A DNA stretch of 64,000 nucleotides, taken from contig NZ_LQIV01000041.1 of NCBI RefSeq assembly GCF_001500125.1, positions 124,001 to 188,000 on the forward strand, written 5' to 3'. The stretch comes from Mycobacterium sp. IS-1742. GTDB lineage: Bacteria > Actinomycetota > Actinomycetes > Mycobacteriales > Mycobacteriaceae. The translations under genes were made by a program, and so were the position numbers. This document shows, one piece after another, positions 59,729 through 64,000 of this stretch. Position 1 is the first letter of the stretch. Each line of letters opens with the position of its first letter. The notes below the pieces were generated by a model, which was not told the DNA's origin, ran no database searches, and saw only the letters and a list, made by a program, of their open reading frames with translations.

Positions 59729-60325
59729 ATGGATGAAGCCAAGGACCGGATGATCGCCGTCGTCGTCGAGATCCTGGAGACCGACGGCTACGACGCCGTG
59801 CAGTTGCGGGAGGTCGCCCGCCGCGCCCGCATCTCGTTGAGCACGATCTACAAGCGCTACGCCACCCGCGACGAACTGATCCTGGCCGCGTTGGAAGCGT
59901 GGATGGACGACCACCGCTACGCCGGTGTGAGCCCCCACCCGCGCGAGCCCGACGCATCACTGCACGAGGCGTTGATGGACCTGTTTTGCACCATCTTCGA
60001 ACCGTGGGAGCAGCATCCCGGCATGCTGACGGCGTACTTCCGGGCGCGGTCCTCGCAGAGTGGGCAGCAGCTCATGCAGCGGGGTCTCGACATCGTGGTT
60101 CCCGCCGGCCTGGAGCTGCTGTCCGACGTCGACGACGAGTTCGTCGCCGACTTCAACGACGTCATCTTCAGCATGGTCTACGGGTTGCTGGGCCGGTTCG
60201 TCACCGGGGAGATCGCGATCACCGAGATACTCCCGGCGCTCGACCGCGCGGTGTACTGGCTGACGACCGGTTACCAGGCCGCGAAGGGCTCAGGGGTTGC
60301 CGTACATGCGCGCGATGTCCGGTGA
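59729..60325 (+). CDS. TetR-family transcriptional regulator
   Basis: The 198-aa regulator has the HTH MIAVVVEILETDGYDAVQLR ... ISLSTIYKRYATRDELILAAL. Its helical effector domain resembles the KstR-related group (YDAVQLREVARRA). AAGGAG precedes ATG by 8 nt. The 3' end overlaps the convergent DUF899 gene by 36 bp. It is likely to control the divergent mycofactocin-SDR operon and itself through the GTAAC/GTTAC sites. Confidence 0.87.
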   Translation: MDEAKDRMIAVVVEILETDGYDAVQLREVARRARISLSTIYKRYATRDELILAALEAWMDDHRYAGVSPHPREPDASLHEALMDLFCTIFEPWEQHPGMLTAYFRARSSQSGQQLMQRGLDIVVPAGLELLSDVDDEFVADFNDVIFSMVYGLLGRFVTGEIAITEILPALDRAVYWLTTGYQAAKGSGVAVHARDVR

Positions 60326-60982
60326 GTCCAGCCAGCCGGAGTAGGTGGGCCGCTGCGGCCACCCGTCCGGGGAGTCCTGCCATTCCTCCTGGCGGCCCCA
60401 TGGCAGGAGGTCGATCAGCGCGAAGCTGTGGCTGAGCTGTTCGGTGCCGCGACCGTTGGTGTGCCAGGTGCGGAACACCGTGTCGCCGTCTCGGAGGAAG
60501 ACGTTGACGCCGAACCCGTCGCCGGGCGGGGCGTCGACGTCGGCGCCGAAGGAACTCTCCGACGACGAATACCACTCCATCTTGTTGCCGACCTTGTCCT
60601 TGTAGGCCAGCGCTTCCTCGATCGGGCCGTTCGTCACGATGACGAACCGGGCGTCGTAGTTGTCGAGGAACTCGAGCCTGGTGAACTGCGACGTGAAGCC
60701 GGTGCATCCGCCGCACTGCCACTCCTGGCCGTCGGTCCACATGTGGTTGTAGGTGATCAGCTGTGACCGCCCCTTGAACACGTCGGCGAGTCGCACGGGG
60801 CCCTCCGCGCCGATCAGCGTGTAGTCGGGCATCCGCACCATGGGCAGGCGCCTGCGCTGCGCCGCGATCGCGTCGAGTTCGCGCGTGGCCGCCTTCTCGC
60901 GGCGGCGCAGCTCCTCGAGCGCTGTGCGCCAGGTCTGTTGGTCGACTACGGGCGGCAGCCCGGTGGTTCCAGTGGTCATCAC
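60290..60982 (-). CDS. DUF899 (thioredoxin-like) family protein
   Basis: The 230-aa protein has the DUF899 landmarks LEELRRREKAATRELDAIAAQRRRLPMVR, a CGGCTGFTSQF segment that replaces a thioredoxin CxxC, and LRDGDTVFRTWHT. DUF899 proteins are thioredoxin-fold proteins of unknown role, with CxxC present here (C-G-G-C near 90). Its tail overlaps the convergent tetR by 36 bp. Confidence 0.82.
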   Translation of the reverse strand: MMTTGTTGLPPVVDQQTWRTALEELRRREKAATRELDAIAAQRRRLPMVRMPDYTLIGAEGPVRLADVFKGRSQLITYNHMWTDGQEWQCGGCTGFTSQFTRLEFLDNYDARFVIVTNGPIEEALAYKDKVGNKMEWYSSSESSFGADVDAPPGDGFGVNVFLRDGDTVFRTWHTNGRGTEQLSHSFALIDLLPWGRQEEWQDSPDGWPQRPTYSGWLDSPDIARMYGNP

Positions 60983-61115
60983 GTCATCCCGTCGTGGTCG
61001 TGCGAGTTGGTCACCGGTACTGACTCAGTGTGGCCGCAGAACTCATCGCCGCGTTGCCGTTCGATGTCACGGCAGTGTGCGCACGCTCGCCGCTGCGGCG
61101 GGAAATGTGTCGGTG

Positions 61116-61135
61116 CCTCGAACTAGTGTTCGAGG
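61116..61135 (+). promoter_or_regulatory. SOS (LexA) box overlapping a leaderless -10
   Basis: CCTCGAAC-TAGT-GTTCGAGG contains TCGAAC-N4-GTTCGA, the mycobacterial LexA box. The -10 hexamer TAGTGT (61124-61129) lies inside it and is 7 nt before ATG 61137. LexA binding would block RNA polymerase directly. Confidence 0.85.
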
Positions 61136-61136
61136 T

Positions 61137-62482
61137 ATGGATGGGGACTTCAGCGCAGCGGTCGACCGGCTGCGGGCGGCGGTCGCCGACCTGCAGACCG
61201 CCCCCCTCGACGACCTGACCGATCCGCAGGTGGTGGCCGAACTCGACCGCATCAAACACGCCGTCTGGGCGGTCCCGGCCGTGGAGCACCGGCTCACCGC
61301 ACGCCTGATCGACGCCGACCCCCACGCTTTGGGCGCCACCTCGATCCGGGAAGTGTTGGCCAACCACCTGCGCATCACCCCCACCGACGCCCGGAACCGG
61401 ATCACCGACGCCGCCCAGTTGGGTCCCCGCTACACGATTCACGGGGAACGCGTGCAGACCGAGTTGGCCCATACCGCGGCCGCGGTCGCCCGCGGCGACA
61501 TCGGGGCCGCGCATGTGCGGGTCATCCAGGACTTCATCAAGAAGCTGCCGGTCTGGGTGTCAGCCGCGCGCCGTGACGACTACGAACGCGACCTCGTCGG
61601 CCACGCCGTCGAGTTGCGTCCGGATCAGTTCACGCAGGTCGCCGCCACCCTGCTGGGGTTCATCGACCAGGACGGCACCGAACCCGACCACCAGACCCTG
61701 CGACGCCGCCGCCACCTCCGGGTGGGCCGCCAGCAGGCCGACGGGATGAGCCGCATCGAAGGCTGGCTCACCCCCGAAGCCCGCGCCCTGTGGGATGTCA
61801 TCGCCGCCAAATACGCCGCCCCCGGCCAGAATGTGCCCCATGACGACGCGGTCACCGGCCGCGATGACCGCACCCCCGGCCAACGCCACCACGACGCGCT
61901 GACCCGCGCCCTCGGCGACGCGATCGCCTCCGGTGCCCTCGGCCAGATCGCCGGCGTACCCGCCGGCATCGTCGCCACCGCCACCCTCAGCGAGCTCGAA
62001 CGCGCCGCCGGCTGGGCCCACACCGGCGGCGGCAACCGCCTCCCGGTGCGCGACCTGATCCGCCTGGCCGGCCACTCGCGGCACTACTTGGCGGTGTTCG
62101 ACGACCACACCGAAGAAATCCTCTACCTCGGCCGCGCCAAACGCTGCGCGTCCACGCGCAGCGGTTGGCGTTGTTCGCCAGGGATCGTGGCTGCACCCAC
62201 CCCCACTGCACGGTGCCGTTCTACTGGACCGAAGCCCACCACACCGACGACTACTCCCAAGGCGGCCGCACCGATATCGACACCCAAACCCTGGCCTGCC
62301 AACCCGCCAACCTGCTCATCGAGAAAACCGGCTGGACCACCATGCGCCCCGGCAACGGCCACACCCACTGGATCCCACCCGAACACCTCGACACCGGCCA
62401 ACCAAGAATCAACAACCACTTCCACCCCCACCGCTACCTCACCGACCCCGATAACAGAGGCGGGGGCGATGACCCCGAATAA
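61137..62482 (+). pseudogene. DUF222-HNH endonuclease (13E12-repeat family), frameshifted
   Basis: The DUF222 domain (residues 1-320, MDGDFSAAVDRLRAAVADLQ onward) is intact. The frame changes near 62155-62165. The expected run KRCASTRQRLALFARDRGC is broken because one base is missing (or two are added) after TCCACGCG. The HNH part continues in another frame from 62165 (CTHPHCTVPFYWTEAHHTDDYSQGG) to the stop at 62482. In the original frame a nonsense tail runs to 62492. The 13E12 family is SOS-induced in M. tuberculosis as I recall, which fits the LexA box at its promoter. Confidence 0.8.
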
Positions 62483-62506
62483 CCCTGAGTGAGACCAATT
62501 TGCGGT

Positions 62507-63049
62507 CTACAACGGTGATGCGCCTCGGAGGTGCTCGAAGATCAGCGACGTCTGCGTCCCCGCCACGTCCGCATCGGCGTTGAGGTTCTCCACGACGAAC
62601 GCCCGCAGGTCCTCGGTGTCCCGCGCCGCGACGTGGAGGATGAAATCGTCGGCGCCGGCGAGGAAGTACACGTCCATCACCTGCGGCTTGCTGCGGATGT
62701 GTTGGATGAAGTCGCGGATCCTGCCCCGGGCATTCGACTGCAGGGTCACCGAGATCATCGCCTGGAGCGACAGGCCCAGGGCCGCGGGGTTGATGTCGGT
62801 GTAGAACCCCCGGATCACGCCGAGCTCCTGGAGCCGCCGGACGCGGCCATGACAGGTCGACGGCGCGATCCCGATCGACTCGGCCAGCGCGCTGTTGGAC
62901 ATCCGGGCGTCGGCATGCAGCGCGGACAGGATGCGGCGGTCGACCTCGTCGATGTCACCCGGCCGAACATCCTTCGACAGGCGCGCCGCTTTGAATGCTG
63001 AGTTCGTCGATCCTTCCGTCACCGGCCCAATATAGCGAATACTCGTCAT
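62507..63049 (-). CDS. aldR: AsnC/Lrp-family regulator AldR
   Basis: The 180-aa regulator has an N-terminal AsnC HTH (IDEVDRRILSALHADARMSNSALAESIGIAPSTCHGRVRRL). A RAM ligand-binding domain follows. It is divergent from ald, as AldR (Rv2779c) is in M. tuberculosis, where it controls alanine dehydrogenase in response to alanine. The divergent gap is 61 bp. Confidence 0.92.
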   Translation of the reverse strand: MTSIRYIGPVTEGSTNSAFKAARLSKDVRPGDIDEVDRRILSALHADARMSNSALAESIGIAPSTCHGRVRRLQELGVIRGFYTDINPAALGLSLQAMISVTLQSNARGRIRDFIQHIRSKPQVMDVYFLAGADDFILHVAARDTEDLRAFVVENLNADADVAGTQTSLIFEHLRGASPL

Positions 63050-63110
63050 TACGATTGTGCTCAGATCGAAGTTTCTTCACAATTTCACCATTGCCTACGT
63101 GAGGAGCATC
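63050..63110. promoter_or_regulatory. aldR-ald divergent promoter
   Basis: The 61-bp region is AT-richer than its surroundings and contains ATTGTG (63054-63059) and CACAAT (63078-63083), an inverted repeat with an 18-nt gap that may hold AldR contacts. GAGGAG lies 4 nt before the ald ATG. Confidence 0.6.
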
Positions 63111-64000
63111 ATGCGCGTCGGGATCCCGACCGAGATCAAGAACAACGAGTACCGGGTCGCCATCACACCCGCGGGCGTGGCGGAACTGACCAACCGCGGT
63201 CACGATGTGCTGATCCAATCCGGCGCCGGTGACGGTTCTGCCATCTCCGACGCCGACTTCAAAGCGGCCGGCGCCCAGCTGGTCACCCACGCCGACGAGG
63301 TGTGGGCCGAGGCCGACCTCCTGCTCAAGGTCAAGGAGCCGATCGAGCCCGAATACTCCCGCATGCGCGAGGGCCAGACCCTGTTCACCTACCTGCACCT
63401 GGCCGCGTCGAAGCCCTGCACCGACGCCCTGCTCGCCTCGGGCACCACGTCCATCGCCTACGAGACGGTGCAGACCGTCGGTTCGGACGGTTCGACAGCC
63501 CTGCCCCTGCTGGCACCGATGAGCGAAGTGGCCGGCCGGCTCTCCGCCCAGGTCGGCGCCTACCACCTGATGCGCACCCAGGGCGGTCGCGGCGTGCTGA
63601 TGGGCGGCGTCCCCGGCGTCGCCCCGGCCAAGGTCGTGGTGATCGGCGGCGGTATGGCGGGCGACAACGCCGCCGCCGTGGCCTGGGGTATGGGTGCGCA
63701 CGTCACCGTCTTCGACCTCAACATCAACATCCTCCGCAAGATCGATGCCGAGTACGGCGGCGCCATCGAGACCCGGTACTCCTCGCGCCTCGAGCTGGAC
63801 GAGGCCGTCAAGCAGGCCGACCTGGTGATCGGCGCGGTGCTGATCCCCGGCGCCAAGGCGCCCAAGCTGGTCACCAATTCGACTGTCGCACAGATGAAGT
63901 CGGGTGCCGTGCTGGTCGACATCGCCATCGACCAGGGCGGCTGCTTCGAGGATTCCCGGCCGACCACCCACGACGATCCGACATTCGCGGTGCACGACAC
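63111..64000 (+). CDS. ald: alanine dehydrogenase, 3' end outside window
   Basis: NAD-dependent alanine dehydrogenase interconverts alanine and pyruvate plus ammonia. The first 296 residues are present (the family is about 371). MRVGIPTEIKNNEYRVAITP opens the N-terminal catalytic domain with Lys/His active-site region (LLLKVKEP; LHLAASK). The NAD-binding motif is VVIGGGMAGDNAAAVAWGMG. The window ends inside the second half of the protein. It is divergent from aldR. Confidence 0.94.
   Translation, partial: MRVGIPTEIKNNEYRVAITPAGVAELTNRGHDVLIQSGAGDGSAISDADFKAAGAQLVTHADEVWAEADLLLKVKEPIEPEYSRMREGQTLFTYLHLAASKPCTDALLASGTTSIAYETVQTVGSDGSTALPLLAPMSEVAGRLSAQVGAYHLMRTQGGRGVLMGGVPGVAPAKVVVIGGGMAGDNAAAVAWGMGAHVTVFDLNINILRKIDAEYGGAIETRYSSRLELDEAVKQADLVIGAVLIPGAKAPKLVTNSTVAQMKSGAVLVDIAIDQGGCFEDSRPTTHDDPTFAVHD

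Noticed and set aside
62150..62170. Programmed ribosomal frameshift in the DUF222-HNH gene
   Set aside because: No slippery heptamer or downstream pseudoknot is visible. A simple base loss explains the pattern better.
1..64000. CRISPR arrays, tRNA genes, insertion sequences or prophage
   Set aside because: No regularly spaced repeats, cloverleaf sequences, transposase/integrase genes or long terminal repeats were found by eye on either strand.

Overview
The window is high-GC actinobacterial DNA from a mycobacterium, most likely a fast-growing Mycolicibacterium. The evidence is a complete yrbE-mce operon with Mce-associated proteins, F420-type luciferase-like oxidoreductases, mycofactocin-type SDRs, a divergent aldR-ald pair, a mycobacterial SOS box, and many promoters whose -10 hexamer lies 6-7 nt before the start codon (leaderless mRNAs). 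No tRNA, rRNA, CRISPR array or insertion sequence was seen.

Layout. 1-2.5 kb: an SDR, a LysE/ArgO amino-acid exporter and a VOC protein. 2.5-14.1 kb: the Mce import operon (yrbEA, yrbEB, mceA-F), small exported proteins and two Mce-associated membrane proteins. 14.1-28.2 kb: steroid ring genes. These include KstD-like flavoproteins, a PadR regulator, an old-yellow-enzyme homologue, the 3-ketosteroid 9-alpha-hydroxylase oxygenase KshA and several SDRs. 28.2-38.7 kb: a long leftward operon (acyl-CoA ligase, Zn-ADH, ALDH, SnoaL-like protein, SDR, esterase, an unrecognised protein, SDR, flavoprotein) divergent from a Baeyer-Villiger monooxygenase (BVMO) and an SDR. 38.8-41.5 kb: an IclR regulator with an esterase and two NIPSNAP/Dabb-like proteins. 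41.6-50.4 kb: a second flavoprotein, HsaC, HsaA, KshB, a second BVMO, HsaD and an MFS importer. 50.4-60.3 kb: SDRs, a universal stress protein, an LLM enzyme, and a TetR/P450/mycofactocin-SDR group with a second TetR. 60.3-64 kb: DUF899, a frameshifted DUF222-HNH gene under an SOS box, and aldR-ald (ald is cut by the window end).

How it works together. KshA plus KshB, the KstD-like enzymes, HsaA, HsaC and HsaD reconstitute most of the 9,10-seco pathway that opens and cleaves steroid rings A/B. The Mce system and the MFS protein are the likely importers. The BVMO/esterase/ADH/ALDH/ligase set looks able to open a cyclic ketone and activate the product as a CoA thioester. From memory, this matches the kind of dedicated C-19 (androgen) cluster described in M. 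smegmatis, separate from the KstR cholesterol regulon. I could not check that here.

The most striking signal is regulatory. A 17-bp dyad of the form GTYCCG-N5-CGGRAC recurs in at least eleven intergenic regions between 2.5 and 46.4 kb, with a weaker twelfth at 49.0 kb. At nearly every promoter it lies 38-40 nt upstream of the -10 hexamer, often serving both genes of a divergent pair. It therefore delimits one regulon. The PadR gene, which carries the dyad in its own promoter, is the obvious candidate regulator.
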